The position numbers and the translations under genes are program-made. Below, in pieces: positions 54,225-63,536 of a stretch of 64,000 nt of DNA; position 1 is the stretch's first letter; each line of letters begins with the position of its first letter. The notes under the pieces were generated by a model. That model did no database searches. It worked only from the letters and a program-made list of their open reading frames with translations, and was not told the origin of the DNA. The DNA lies in assembly GCA_029972225.1 (NCBI GenBank), contig CP124756.1, forward strand, positions 2,400,001-2,464,000. The letters are read 5' to 3'. This DNA is from Candidatus Thiothrix putei. Its GTDB lineage: Bacteria > Pseudomonadota > Gammaproteobacteria > Thiotrichales > Thiotrichaceae.

Positions 54225-55596
54225 ACTTGCAAAATCCGACAAACTGAGTTGCTCAATTTTCAGCATTGACCGAACGCCGCATATTCAGCCGATTTTTTAC
54301 TCAATTTGACCAACGAAACCTGAGCTTTTTCAGTTTTACCGTAACTTTTGCTAAATTTCACCCATACCGATGCGACTGCTCCTGTTTTTCAGTCAGTCTT
54401 CCCGTGTTTTTTCAAACCCAGTCGCTTTATAACAAGACACGCATCAGTTGATCAGCACTCAACACCAAAATCCCAAACATCAAGTGGCTGTAAACTTTTT
54501 GCGCACCTTGCACCCACACATTCCGACCACCAAATTCATCCTTCAGGCGGGCATTGGTTCGTTCTACGGTGCTGCGAATTTTGTAACGCTCGGCATCAGC
54601 AGGTTCAAACGCTTCTTTCTGTCCGCCGCGAGGATTGTGATCAATCAGAGGGACATGCCCCAGATGACGGCTGTATTCGTGCAAATCAGCACTGCAATAG
54701 GCCGCATCCATCAGGTCGTAGAGACTGGTGACACGTTGGGCACTGATTTGAGAGAGTGGGATGGCTGCCCCGCTGTCGTGAAAGGAGGCGGAAGACAGAA
54801 TGGCTGCTATCGGGACACCACAATCGGCGGTATCGATATGCAGTTTGTAGCCGTTCCAACTGTGCTTGTAGCCTTGGGCATTCTTCTTCGTCCCCCGGTT
54901 ACACTGAACCGGTATCTCATCGAGTGCTTGCTGAAGTGACTGTTCCCGTTGGCGCTGAATCCGTGTTTGCCCTTGTTTTTTCTTTGGCTTTTCCTCGGCA
55001 ACAGGCCGTTCACGTGCCTCAATGGCTGTTGAATCCCGACACAGGTGGCCGATCAGCGCATCGCCCAAATACGTTTTCACCAACGTTTCATGCACACGTT
55101 CCGCTAAACGCTGTTCAGCAAATTCAGCGAAGGCACGTGAAAAGGTGGATTCGGAAGGCAGTTTCTTGGTCAGGGGAAACCCGCAGATGCGTCGCAGGGA
55201 GCGATCGTTTTGCAGCCGGTCAATGAGTGCTCGCGTATTGACAATATTGAGCACGCTTTTGGCGACAAAAGCATTGGCAAACCAAGATCGCTCCGTCGCT
55301 GGCCGTCCAGACCCATCACGAAAAGAGCGCACAAAATCTTCAATGCGCGTCAGCTCCAGTACGTGAATGAGCTTTTCAAGCTTGGGGGTCAATGTGCCAA
55401 AGGCATCATTGAAGCAAGGCAGTATTTCAATTTGCAGCAAACTCCAGCGTTGTGCAATCAGGGCGCGTTCGGTAGAATTCATAGCGTGGGCTTAATGGTT
55501 GTTTTGACGCTTCTATTATCGCCGAAAACGGCAGCCCACACTTCTTTTTTCCTTCAGATGAAGGAAGGTTCACGCTGAAAATGTAATTTTGCAAGT
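54225..55596 (-). mobile_element. IS1182/IS5-like insertion sequence (1372 bp)
   Basis: Ends ACTTGCAAAAT and (inverted) ACTTGCAAAAT are perfect 11-bp repeats. No clear target duplication is seen (GGAGC left, GGCTC right). It carries one transposase gene. Confidence 0.82.
54427..55482 (-). CDS. DDE transposase (IS1182/IS5-like), 351 aa
   Basis: The N-terminal domain SEFRDFVRSFRDGSGRPAT-like region (RIEDFVRSFRDGSGRPATERSW) is followed by catalytic LCRDSTAIEARER (D), YDLMDAAYCSADLHEY (D) and STVERTNARLKDEFGG (E). Complete frame. The precise family is uncertain: it has the IS5-superfamily pattern with a Lys/Gln-rich insert after the first acid. Confidence 0.8.
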   Translation of the reverse strand: MNSTERALIAQRWSLLQIEILPCFNDAFGTLTPKLEKLIHVLELTRIEDFVRSFRDGSGRPATERSWFANAFVAKSVLNIVNTRALIDRLQNDRSLRRICGFPLTKKLPSESTFSRAFAEFAEQRLAERVHETLVKTYLGDALIGHLCRDSTAIEARERPVAEEKPKKKQGQTRIQRQREQSLQQALDEIPVQCNRGTKKNAQGYKHSWNGYKLHIDTADCGVPIAAILSSASFHDSGAAIPLSQISAQRVTSLYDLMDAAYCSADLHEYSRHLGHVPLIDHNPRGGQKEAFEPADAERYKIRSTVERTNARLKDEFGGRNVWVQGAQKVYSHLMFGILVLSADQLMRVLL

Positions 55597-55601
55597 GGCT
55601 C

Positions 55602-55691
55602 AGCCAACAAGTCATTCGACGACGGACGCGGTGACAGCCCGCGATTCTTACTTTCTACTCCCCGCCGCGCCCGTCAATTCAGACGTTGGCG
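55602..55691 (+). other. attC site 12 (standard type, last of the array)
   Basis: AGCCAAC ... GTTGGCG with the common arms; the outer bases have changed together on both sides (GCCAAC/GTTGGC), preserving pairing. Confidence 0.9.
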
Positions 55692-55709
55692 TGGGGCAAA
55701 AACAAAAAG

Positions 55710-56095
55710 CATCGCCAGATTGAGAGCGTTTAAAAAGATGGGATTTCCCTTGCCGACAAAATGCGGTGGTTACGATTATTTGCCCAAAGAGGTGGTTGCT
55801 TGATCGTTCACGGTGCGCTGATGCGTGATAGACAACGCCAACTTGAGCGACCGAAAACAGAGAGTTTATCCATTGCCGACAAAGTGCGGTGGCTACGTTG
55901 ATTTACCAAGATTGGTGGTTGCTTGATCGTTCACGGTGCGCTGATGCGTGACAGGTCGTGCCAGATTGAGCGACCAAAATAGAGAGATTATCCATTGCTA
56001 ACAAAATGCGGTGGTCATATTGATCTACCGAGATTGGTGCTTGCCCAATCGTTCACAGTGCGCTGATGCGTGACAGACAACACCAAGCCCCAAAA
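55710..56095. repeat. Tandem repeat of ~122 bp, about 3.2 copies
   Basis: Units start TTGCCGACAAAATGCGGTGG at 55750, TTGCCGACAAAGTGCGGTGG at 55873 and TTGCTAACAAAATGCGGTGG at 55995. A partial unit (CGCCAGATTGAGAG) precedes at 55713. Each holds TCGTTCAC(G/A)GTGCGCTGATGCGTGA. It follows the last attC and has no gene. Confidence 0.88.
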
Positions 56096-56115
56096 ACTGA
56101 AAAATTTGGACTGTT

Positions 56116-56518
56116 GCCCCTGAAAAATACCATGGGCGCATTCCGCTTCCACTTCTGGAGCCGTTACCTGCCGCGCCATTCCCGGCGACCTACCGCCAAT
56201 CGGCATCTCAAAGCCCCCCAAGCACAGCACCTCCCCACGGTGGTGGCCTGCTGGCAGGCAATGGAAACCTTTGTGTTGTGTGCCTGCATCGCCACCGGTT
56301 TGCTACAACTGTTTTCCCTCAAGTACCATGAGGGGCTTTGGAAGCAGCAGGTCTTGTATTTGCGCACCCGTTCCCGTGAATTGCCTTCCGAGAACACCGT
56401 GCGACAGATTTTAGCACCACTACTGGCACGGCAATTACTGCGCTCTCCCCCCAAAGCCTTCTGGTGGCGAATTAACGCGGCCGTCAACGGCGATGAGGAC
56501 GATGATAGGCAAACATGA
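56116..56518 (+). pseudogene. C-terminal part of IS4-like transposase, inverted
   Basis: Encodes LKNTMGAFRFHFWSRYLPRHSRRP ... FWWRINAAVNGDEDDDRQT, the natural continuation of the protein whose N-terminal part ends ETLFDALK on the opposite strand (56621-57656). It has no start of its own. Confidence 0.7.
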
Positions 56519-56620
56519 ACCGCTAACAGCGGGAAAATACCCATAATCAAGGTGTTAAAACAGCAGTTCAGTAAGGCTGCTGCCTAACATCATGCTTGGT
56601 TTTGGGGGAATGTCACGACT

Positions 56621-57656
56621 GTTGAGTTTTCAGGGCATCAAACAAGGTTTCAATCCGGGTGCGTCGGCAGTACAGGGTGAGGATGGTTTCCGCGTCCAGC
56701 ACCAAATCCGAACACATCAGCAGGATGGGGCCACGGGAAGTGACTGCCCAGACAAATTGCAGCGGCTGCCCTAACGGTTTCCACCACAGGGTATGGGACA
56801 TCAGGCGTACCGACTCCTCCTTGCCATAAATGCACAGGGTCACTTCACGGAAAAAATCAGCATGGTCAAAGGCTTCCCACAACACCAGCTTCATCCCGTA
56901 CTGGCGTTGCCGCCCACGCCTTCCCGGCGGTTTGGGTGGCGCAGGGAAGTAGGCCACATAGTTCTTTTTAGCGCGGGTGATGACCTGCACCAGTGGTTGT
57001 TGTAACGCCACCGACCAAACCGAGCGTGCCAGCCGGAACACCGAAGCCGTGGCAAAGAACGCATCCAGCACCAGCCACACCGGGCGGTCATTCACCTGCG
57101 CAAACGACAACGCCATCTGCACCACCCGTGTCCCCAGTTTGAGTGTCGGGTCGTTAGCATCCTCTTCCCCCAAATGCCGAAACCCCTGATGGATTTGCAA
57201 ACTCAGCGGCAGGCAGAAACAGGCGGACAGGCTCCCCACCAACAACCCCACGGCTCCCCAACACTGCCCCCGGAAATAGTCCGGTTTGCTTTGGGTTTCC
57301 GAGGTTTCCCGCAAGGAAACGACCCCCGGCATCCGCCCACCATCCTTAACCACATGGGTATGGTCGCCCAGCACCACCAAACGCCCCGCCACCTCAACCA
57401 GCGGCGCATGGGACAACACCCACCGCTGCCAGCTCGCCCGTAACCGCTCAGGATGGTAAGACCCGGCACGAAAAAAATGGAGCAACCGATGGTAGCCCCG
57501 TTCATCCGATAACCAGTAACGGCACATCGACGTGACCCCGCTCATCTCGGTCGCCGCTAAAAAGCTCAGGATGATGGCGCAAAACAATAGCCATGCTCGC
57601 TGGCGCGAAAATTCACTTTTAAAGTGGTGAAGGCTCTGGTATAGATCAACTAGCAT
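56621..57656 (-). pseudogene. N-terminal part of IS4-like DDE transposase
   Basis: About 340 aa: VVLGDHTHVVKDGGRMPGV (first acid), VWLVLDAFFATASVFRLA (second acid) and LTLYCRRTRIETLFDALK (glutamate). After DALK it reads TQQS and stops, because the C-terminal segment has been inverted. Not functional without it. Confidence 0.75.
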
Positions 57657-57750
57657 GATGTCCCTTGGATAATAGGTCGCTGGTAACGCCTACTCTAAGG
57701 GATTTCGTGCTGCTTGGGGGAATGGGGAGAACTTATGACTGTTGAGTGGA

Positions 57751-57942
57751 AATTGATGAGCTTAAAAATACTACTCAAGAATAATTGAAAAAGTATTGAC
57801 AGATATTGTGTGTAACACAATAGGTAACGCTCTGTATTGCCCTCTGTTGCGTTTAAAGCAACGAGGGTATCTTAGGGTAGCTTGTATAGGAAAAAATGGC
57901 TTAGAAGCCAGTATAAGAAGAATTAGAGCTGTTGGGGAAATT
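57751..57942. other. AT-rich stretch upstream of the zinc-ribbon gene
   Basis: No gene. It contains GGAAAAAATGGCTTAGAA (57889), which recurs as GGAAAATGGCTTAGAA at 60572 on the other side of the IS66 insertion and the zinc-ribbon gene, so this small gene lies between direct repeats. Confidence 0.4.
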
Positions 57943-58066
57943 ATGAGCTTAAGGCTATCAGTAGATAAATTTTGTAAAAGCGTAAGCGACCATTTCAGCA
58001 CGTCTAGCCCTCGCGATTTCCACGTCCTAAACTGGTTTCCAACCTGAACAACCGAAGGAAACCTCA

Positions 58067-58357
58067 ATGAAACGCCCTCACCGCCGCGCCAGCGAATGGC
58101 AAACCCTCATTAGCCAATGGCAAGCCAGCGGCTTATCCGCCCCGGCATTTTGTGAACAGCACAGTATCGGTTACGCCAGTTTTTGCCAATGGCGGCAGCG
58201 TCTACGCTCCGCAGATGGCGTGGAGGAACCAGCCGTTCCCGCCAATACCTTCATCGACTTGGGAGCATTATCGGCGGGTCATGCCGCGCTGGGGCAAGGC
58301 TGGCACATTGTGCTGAGTTTGGGGAATGGTGTTGAACTACGCCTGAGCCAACGCTGA
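58067..58357 (+). CDS. tnpA: IS66 TnpA accessory protein (copy E)
   Basis: 96 aa, intact, same translation as the other copies. Confidence 0.9.
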   Translation: MKRPHRRASEWQTLISQWQASGLSAPAFCEQHSIGYASFCQWRQRLRSADGVEEPAVPANTFIDLGALSAGHAALGQGWHIVLSLGNGVELRLSQR

Positions 58358-58731
58358 TGTTTGCCCCCGCAGCCACCGCCCGCATCTGGCTATGCACCCA
58401 AGCCACCGACATGCGCAAAAGCTTTACGGGGCTGACCGCTTTGGTGAAAAACCAGTTAGGGCAAAATCCCCTGAGTGGGCATTATTTCGTGTTTGTGAAC
58501 CTACGTAAAACCCAGATGAAGATCCTCTATTTTGAACCCAGCGGCTATTGCTTATGGAGCCAACGCCTGGAGCAGGGCCAATACCGGGTGCAGCCGACAA
58601 CCAGCGGGCAGCGCGAACTGACCCGGACGGATTTGCAGTTGATTTTGGCGGGCATTGAGGTGCAAAAATCCAGACAATTCAAGCGTTACCAGTATCCTGT
58701 GCAGCCACATTCTGGTACAATAAGCCCATGA
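58357..58731 (+). CDS. tnpB: IS66 TnpB accessory protein (copy E)
   Basis: 124 aa, intact, same translation as copies C and D. Confidence 0.92.
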   Translation: MFAPAATARIWLCTQATDMRKSFTGLTALVKNQLGQNPLSGHYFVFVNLRKTQMKILYFEPSGYCLWSQRLEQGQYRVQPTTSGQRELTRTDLQLILAGIEVQKSRQFKRYQYPVQPHSGTISP

Positions 58732-60347
58732 TTTTAAAGCCATCCACCCCGTCTGACACCAGCGTTCCCATGCCGCCGATTGTGGCGGAAATGCTGGCGT
58801 TGCGTGAGGAAAATGCTGCCCTGAAACAGGATATAGCTGAATTGAAACGCCAATTGGCGTGGTTCAGGCAACATGTCTTTGGCAGCAAATCGGAAAAGCG
58901 TCCGGTTGAGATACCGGTGGCGCAGTTGCCGTTGTTTGCCCCCGCCGCCGCCCCGGTTGCCGCACCCGAGGGTGAAAGCATTACCGTCACCTACCAACGC
59001 GGTAAAGCCCCCAAGCTGCGCCCGGATGACTGCGTGAATGACAGCGGGTTACGCTTTACCGCCGATGTCCCGGTCAAGGTGATTCACCTCACCCCGCCGG
59101 AACTTCAGGGGGAAGAGGCTGACCAGTATGAGGTGATCGGCACCCAGGTGACCCATCGGGTGGCGCAACGCCCTGCCAGCTACCTCATCCTGCAATACGA
59201 GCGCCCGGTCATCAAACGTAAGGGCAGTGCTTCGGCTTCGCTCAGCAACCCACCACTTCCCAGCCCTGCACCCGCCAACGTGCTGGAACGTAGTGTCACC
59301 GATGTCAGCTTTTTGGTGGGGATGTTGGTGGACAAGTTCCAGTACCACCTGCCGTTGTACCGCCAGCACCAACGCCTGACCCAAGCGGGGATCACCCTCA
59401 GCCGCACGACGCTGACCAATGCGGTGAAACGTGCCATCGACCTGCTCAAACCCATTGCCGAAGCGCAACTCGCCAGTGTACTGCAAAGCAAGCTGCTGGC
59501 GATGGACGAAACCCCCATCAAAGCCAGCCCCGCAGGCAACGGCAAGATGAAGCAAGGCTACTTCTGGCCGCTGTACGGGGATCAGGACGAAATCGTCTTC
59601 ACCTTCTCCGCCAGCCGTGGGCGGCAACACATTGAAAAGACTCTTCGCCAACAGTTCAGCGGCACACTGCTCAGCGACGGTTACCGTGCTTATGCCAGTT
59701 ACGTCAACGCCAATGACAAGATTACCCATGCCCAATGCTGGGTACACAGCCGTCGCACCTTCATTGCCGCCGAAACCGCTGAACCACAAGCAGTACGCCA
59801 AGCCCTTGACACTATCGCGGCACTCTATCAGCACGAAGCCCAGATTAACGAGAAAAAACTCGACGGGGAAGCCAAACGTACCTACCGCCTCACCCACAGC
59901 AAGCCGTTGGTCGACCAGTTCTTTGAATGGTGCCAAACCCAATTACAACGTACCGATTTAATCCCCTCCAACCCGCTGACCAAAGCCCTTGGTTATGTCA
60001 TCCGCCGCGAACACGAACTGCGCGTGTTTCTGGAAGATCCCGACGTGCCAATGGATACCAACCACATCGAACGCGCCCTGCGGCCCATCCCCATGGGCAG
60101 GAAAAACTGGTTGTTCTGCTGGACAGAACTCGGCGCGGAACACGTGGGCATCATCCAAAGCCTGATCACCACCTGCCGCCTGCATGACATTAACCCGTAT
60201 GTCTATCTGATGGATGTTCTGTTGCGCGTTAGTGAGCATCCCGCTTCTCAGGTGCAAGACCTTACGCCAAGATGTTGGAAACAACGGTTTGCGGATAAGC
60301 CATTGCGCTCGGATTTGTTTGCGGATATCAACGACGGGCTAGAATGA
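58728..60347 (+). CDS. tnpC: IS66 transposase TnpC (copy E, 539 aa)
   Basis: Intact; same translation as copy C as far as can be read, with all catalytic motifs. Confidence 0.95.
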   Translation: MILKPSTPSDTSVPMPPIVAEMLALREENAALKQDIAELKRQLAWFRQHVFGSKSEKRPVEIPVAQLPLFAPAAAPVAAPEGESITVTYQRGKAPKLRPDDCVNDSGLRFTADVPVKVIHLTPPELQGEEADQYEVIGTQVTHRVAQRPASYLILQYERPVIKRKGSASASLSNPPLPSPAPANVLERSVTDVSFLVGMLVDKFQYHLPLYRQHQRLTQAGITLSRTTLTNAVKRAIDLLKPIAEAQLASVLQSKLLAMDETPIKASPAGNGKMKQGYFWPLYGDQDEIVFTFSASRGRQHIEKTLRQQFSGTLLSDGYRAYASYVNANDKITHAQCWVHSRRTFIAAETAEPQAVRQALDTIAALYQHEAQINEKKLDGEAKRTYRLTHSKPLVDQFFEWCQTQLQRTDLIPSNPLTKALGYVIRREHELRVFLEDPDVPMDTNHIERALRPIPMGRKNWLFCWTELGAEHVGIIQSLITTCRLHDINPYVYLMDVLLRVSEHPASQVQDLTPRCWKQRFADKPLRSDLFADINDGLE

Positions 60348-60570
60348 CCGTTTACGTAAAAGCTGCATTTATGATCCAGCTAACGCTGGTGCTGGTACAT
60401 GGAGACAACAAGTAGAAGATTGTACCGTTACCAAATGTGAACTTTGGGTACATAGACCCAAAACGATTGAGACGAGAATACAAACGTCAAAGATAAGAAC
60501 AGAATTACGCACGATAAGGGCATTAAATGGCGATAACCTGCACCAACCTATCCTACCCTACATGGTCTAG

Positions 60571-60765
60571 TGGAAAATGGCTTAGAACGCCATATAAGCG
60601 TAATTTGGGTATATACGTTATCTGGATAAAAGCAGATGATTGAATCAAGAGGATGTTGTTCACATCCTACCTATGTCCTTAACCGGACTGGGTTTGTCAT
60701 AGCTCCTATTGCCTCGTGCTGAAGCACTCGGTTACACGCTGCAAGTATTGGTTGCTTTGGTTATA
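60571..60765. other. Non-coding stretch before IS630 copy 2
   Basis: No gene. Follows the second copy of the GGAAAATGGCTTAGAA repeat; AT-rich, with TGGATAAAAGCAGATGATTG and a GAGGATGTTGTTCACATCCT hairpin at about 60647-60667. Confidence 0.35.
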
Positions 60766-61893
60766 TACTTCAACCGCCCATAATTGCAGATTCCTCAAAG
60801 GTCTGAAAGTTGAGAGTCAGCAAGGAGTCCAAGGCTTTTTTATGCGTAGTGTGGGTTTGTGCCAAACAGGCATCAATGGCCTGCGCAAACGCGGTAAAGT
60901 TTTCATGGTAACGTGAATACAGGCATTCCTTCTTCACAAACTTCCAGAGGCGCTCAATCAGGTTCAGGTTGGGGGAATAAGCGGGTAGGAACAACAGTTC
61001 GATCCCGAGTGTTTGGGCGAATGTTTGTACCAGGCTACAGCGCTGGTAACGGGCATTGTCCATCACCAAGGTCACCGGGACATCCAGGGCCAATGCCTTG
61101 ATTTGCCGAAGCAACTGACAAACACTTTGGGAGTTGATGTAACTGTCATTGGTCACGGTGACCAGTTCATGGGTGACTGCATTCAACGCACCGAGGACAT
61201 TGTAGCGCTGGCGTCCGGCAGGGGCGCGGATGAACAGCCGGGTGAAACACCACAGGAACCCCAGAAACGTGGCCAGGACAAAATGGGCGGCGTCGACAAA
61301 GAAAACGGCGCGTTTTCCGGCCTTGGCCTCCTCAAGACGCGGCTCCAGCTCTTTTTTTAAAAGTCTCCTGGGCAGCAGGGTCGGCTTTCGCCGGTATCAT
61401 CCCCACCTTCCTGACGGACAAACCCAAGTCATGCAGGAATAGCCGCACGGCTTCCCGCTTGAGTTCAAGGCCGGTTAAGCGCTGTATATCAGCGATCGCC
61501 TGACTGATCCGGGTCGGTGGATGCTTCTCAAAATGTTTCTTCAGGGGCTCACGGAAAGGTTCCAACCGGCGGGTTGGGCGACGGAAATCCAGTTGTTCCA
61601 AGGCAGCGATCCCACCTTGTTGGTAACGTTTCAAATAACGGGTGACCGTCGTTGAACTCACCTGTGCCAGCCGTTCAATGTCCCCATGCGCCATTCCCTG
61701 GCTTTTTAGCCACAACACTTCCATCCGTTGGCGGACGCGAGGGTGGGCATGGCGGTAACGCCCCTCATTCAAGGCGGTTTGATCGGATTCGCTGAAGTCT
61801 ATCTGGATCATGGAAAGGACGACCGGTTGCCAATAACAGCCGTACTTTGCTTGAGGGCTTCTCATTATTCAACAGCTATTCACGGGCAAAGTA
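60766..61893 (-). mobile_element. IS630-family element, copy 2 (1128 bp)
   Basis: Same ends as copy 1, TA duplication at 60764-60765 and 61894-61895. Differs from copy 1 by at least one base (GTGGCC for GGGGCC near 61269). Confidence 0.93.
60770..61865 (-). CDS. IS630 transposase, two frames joined by slippage (copy 2)
   Basis: First frame 61332-61865 (177 aa), second frame from about 61354 down to 60770, with the same A-tract overlap as copy 1. Both halves are intact, so a full transposase is expected by frameshifting. Confidence 0.85.
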
Positions 61894-61930
61894 TAAAAAC
61901 CGAAAAATGAGAGCTTTATCTTTCATCTGC

Positions 61931-62150
61931 CGCGCTAATACGCGGGTAAACAGCGTGCCAAACCCAAAAAAGAGAAGAATGGAATGGTGCGCCGCGCTGA
62001 TGCGCGGGTAACTTCAGTGCCAGCCCCATTCTTTGTTTCCCAACGTGTGTCGTGCGCTGATGCGGGTCAATAGTGTGCCAGCTTCAAAGTCTGGTTTTAA
62101 TGCATTGGTGCGCCACACTGATGTGCGGGAAAGATGGATACCAGCACAAT
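61931..62150. repeat. Four degenerate repeats with CCGCGC-TGAT-GCGCGG hairpins
   Basis: Units near 61931, 61992, 62050 and 62112 share (C/G)CGCGCTGATGCGCGGGTAA ... GTGCCAGC. The core GCGCTGATGCG also occurs in each unit of the 55710-56095 array. Two units form good hairpins. No gene lies in 61894-62195. Confidence 0.7.
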
Positions 62151-62195
62151 TTTAAAGTTCTTTACATCCGTATCCATTCAGATACAATCGTCCCT

Positions 62196-62504
62196 ATGAA
62201 CATCATCCTCAAATCAGACAAGTTTGACGATTGGTTATCCAATCTGAGGGACAAGAAGGCAAAAGCCAAAATTGCTTTACGGCTTGGACGCGCCGAACAA
62301 GGCAATTTCGGTGATTGTGAGCCTGTTGGGGAGGGCGTGTCTGAGATGCGCATTCATTACGGCCCCGGCTATCGCCTTTATTTTACCCGACATGGTGAGG
62401 TCGTTTATTTGCTGTTGTTGGGTGGCGATAAATCGACCCAACAACGGGACATAGCCAAGGCTATTGAGATGGCTAATAATCTGCCCAAGGACTCGACACC
62501 ATGA
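62196..62504 (+). CDS. HigB/RelE-type toxin (addiction module killer protein)
   Basis: 102 aa from MNIILKSDKFDDWLSNLRD. KAKAKIALRLGRAEQGNFGDCEPVGEGVSEMRIHYGPGYRLYFT is the signature of the HI1419-type RelE/ParE superfamily, mRNA-cleaving toxins. The upstream frame to 62073 is rejected, since it runs through the repeats. Overlaps the antitoxin gene by 4 nt (ATGA). Confidence 0.88.
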   Translation: MNIILKSDKFDDWLSNLRDKKAKAKIALRLGRAEQGNFGDCEPVGEGVSEMRIHYGPGYRLYFTRHGEVVYLLLLGGDKSTQQRDIAKAIEMANNLPKDSTP

Positions 62505-62782
62505 CAAAATTTACCCCATTTGATGCGGCTGATTATCTTGATGATGAAGATACTGTTGCCGCTTATTTATCTGAAGCCCTAGAAGATCCAGACCCAGATA
62601 CATTTTTGATGGCGGTCAGGACTGTCGCCCGTGCGCGTGGCATGGCACAACTGGCAAAAGATTCAGGGCTTGGGCGTGAGAGCCTTTATAAAGCCCTAAC
62701 CCCAGGCGCAAAACCCCGTTATGACACAATGATGAGGGTTGTCCGTGCGCTTGGGGTCAAGTTACATGCTGAAGCTGCCTAA
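62501..62782 (+). CDS. HigA-type antitoxin with HTH
   Basis: 93 aa. LTFxPFDAAxYL-like N-terminus (FTPFDAADYLDDEDTVAAYLSEALED) and a helix-turn-helix GMAQLAKDSGLGRESLYKALTPG ... VRALGVKLHAEA, typical of the antidote partner of HI1419-type toxins. It binds the toxin and represses the operon. Toxin-first order, as is usual in this family. Confidence 0.88.
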   Translation: MTKFTPFDAADYLDDEDTVAAYLSEALEDPDPDTFLMAVRTVARARGMAQLAKDSGLGRESLYKALTPGAKPRYDTMMRVVRALGVKLHAEAA

Positions 62783-62813
62783 AAATCAATGGCTCAATAT
62801 GCGTTTCAGGGTC

Positions 62814-63470
62814 TTATCCCAGCAGCAGCGAAAGCAAGGAATGCAGTGCAGTTTTTCCCCGCTTTCTGATGTTGTGTAAAGACTCAAAGAACGCAAGGTA
62901 ATACGGCAGTTTCTCTTGTGAGATACCCCGATGTGGGCGTAACCATGAGCGCAACAGTGACCAAAAACCTTCCATCGTGTTGACGTGAACCTCATGGAAA
63001 CCGCCACCATCCTCGTCACGGGCATATTCACCTGAACCATGATTGACAGTTTTGTGGGCATAACCCCAAGCTTCCAACCGGCTGTAAATGTTGTACTCAT
63101 CGGTGTACACCAGCGTACCTGCTGCCACCGTTTCCACAATCAACGGCTTGATCGTCGCCTGTTTCACATTCGCCAGCATACGGATCACCACCTCCCCGGA
63201 ACGCTGGATCATGCCGAAGATGGGGGGGTTGTCTTTCTCCAGTGTCCCACGCCCCGGTGCACCTTTCAGGGCGCGGCGGCGACCTTCACGCCCGGCATCC
63301 GCGACGGCTTCGGGATTTCCCTTGTGTCCAGCCTTGACGTAGAGTTCATCAAACTCAACATTCCCAGACAGGTTTACTGGCGTTTTTTTTCTCGACACCG
63401 CGCCGTAACTGTTCCGTCATCGCCTGAACATCATCCTTGTTCAACCCCAATTCGCGAGCAATTGGGTGTG
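62814..63470 (-). CDS. IS1595-family transposase, 5'-truncated, with frame change
   Basis: The main frame (62814-63398, 194 aa) contains VEFDELYVKAGHKGNP (D), VYTDEYNIYSRL (D) and VHVNTMEGFWSLLRSWLRPHRG with the typical NTxE segment. The upstream part ELGLNKDDVQAMTEQLRRGVEKK lies in another frame (about 63390-63470) and joins across an A8 tract. The N-terminal region beyond 63470 is missing where the ISKra4-like element begins, so this is a remnant. GGGTCTTATCCC near 62810 may be its end. Confidence 0.78.
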
Positions 63471-63536
63471 AACAAAAGTGCGGTGTCCTGTAGACTAAGA
63501 TGGCATCCCCTAAAACCAGAGAAAAAGGACTTTCCC

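Larger units (their letters stand above)
56100..57750. mobile_element. IS4-like element with an internal inversion
   Basis: The two parts of one transposase gene lie head to head. Similar ends TTGGGGGAATG ... GACTGTTGAGT occur at about 56600-56632 and 57715-57750, both pointing right. This fits an intact minus-strand IS whose C-terminal ~500 bp were flipped at a GCCCTGAAAA junction. Confidence 0.7.
57982..60355 (+). mobile_element. IS66 copy E (2374 bp)
   Basis: Complete element flanked by a perfect 8-bp duplication GTAAAAGC (57974-57981 and 60356-60363). Intact genes; probably transposition-competent. Confidence 0.96.
57943..60570 (+). pseudogene. Phage-type zinc-ribbon protein gene split by IS66 copy E
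   Basis: Joining 57943-57981 with 60364-60570 gives 81 aa: MSLRLSVDKFCKSCIYDPANAGAGTWRQQVEDCTVTKCELWVHRPK and a basic tail. The pattern CxxC ... CxxxxC with GTWRQQVEDC and LWxHRP is the small zinc-binding protein seen in several phages and prophages. GGGGAA precedes the ATG. Role unknown. Confidence 0.65.

Noticed and set aside
54756..55226. Plus-strand open frames of 120-160 codons opposite the IS1182/IS5-like transposase
   Set aside because: Shadows of the minus-strand transposase without ribosome sites.
36088..55691. Regularly spaced near-identical repeats resembling a CRISPR array
   Set aside because: The repeats are about 91 bp, palindromic, 0.9-5 kb apart, begin RYYYAAC-like and end GTTRRRY, and alternate with single genes. 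They are attC sites, not CRISPR repeats.
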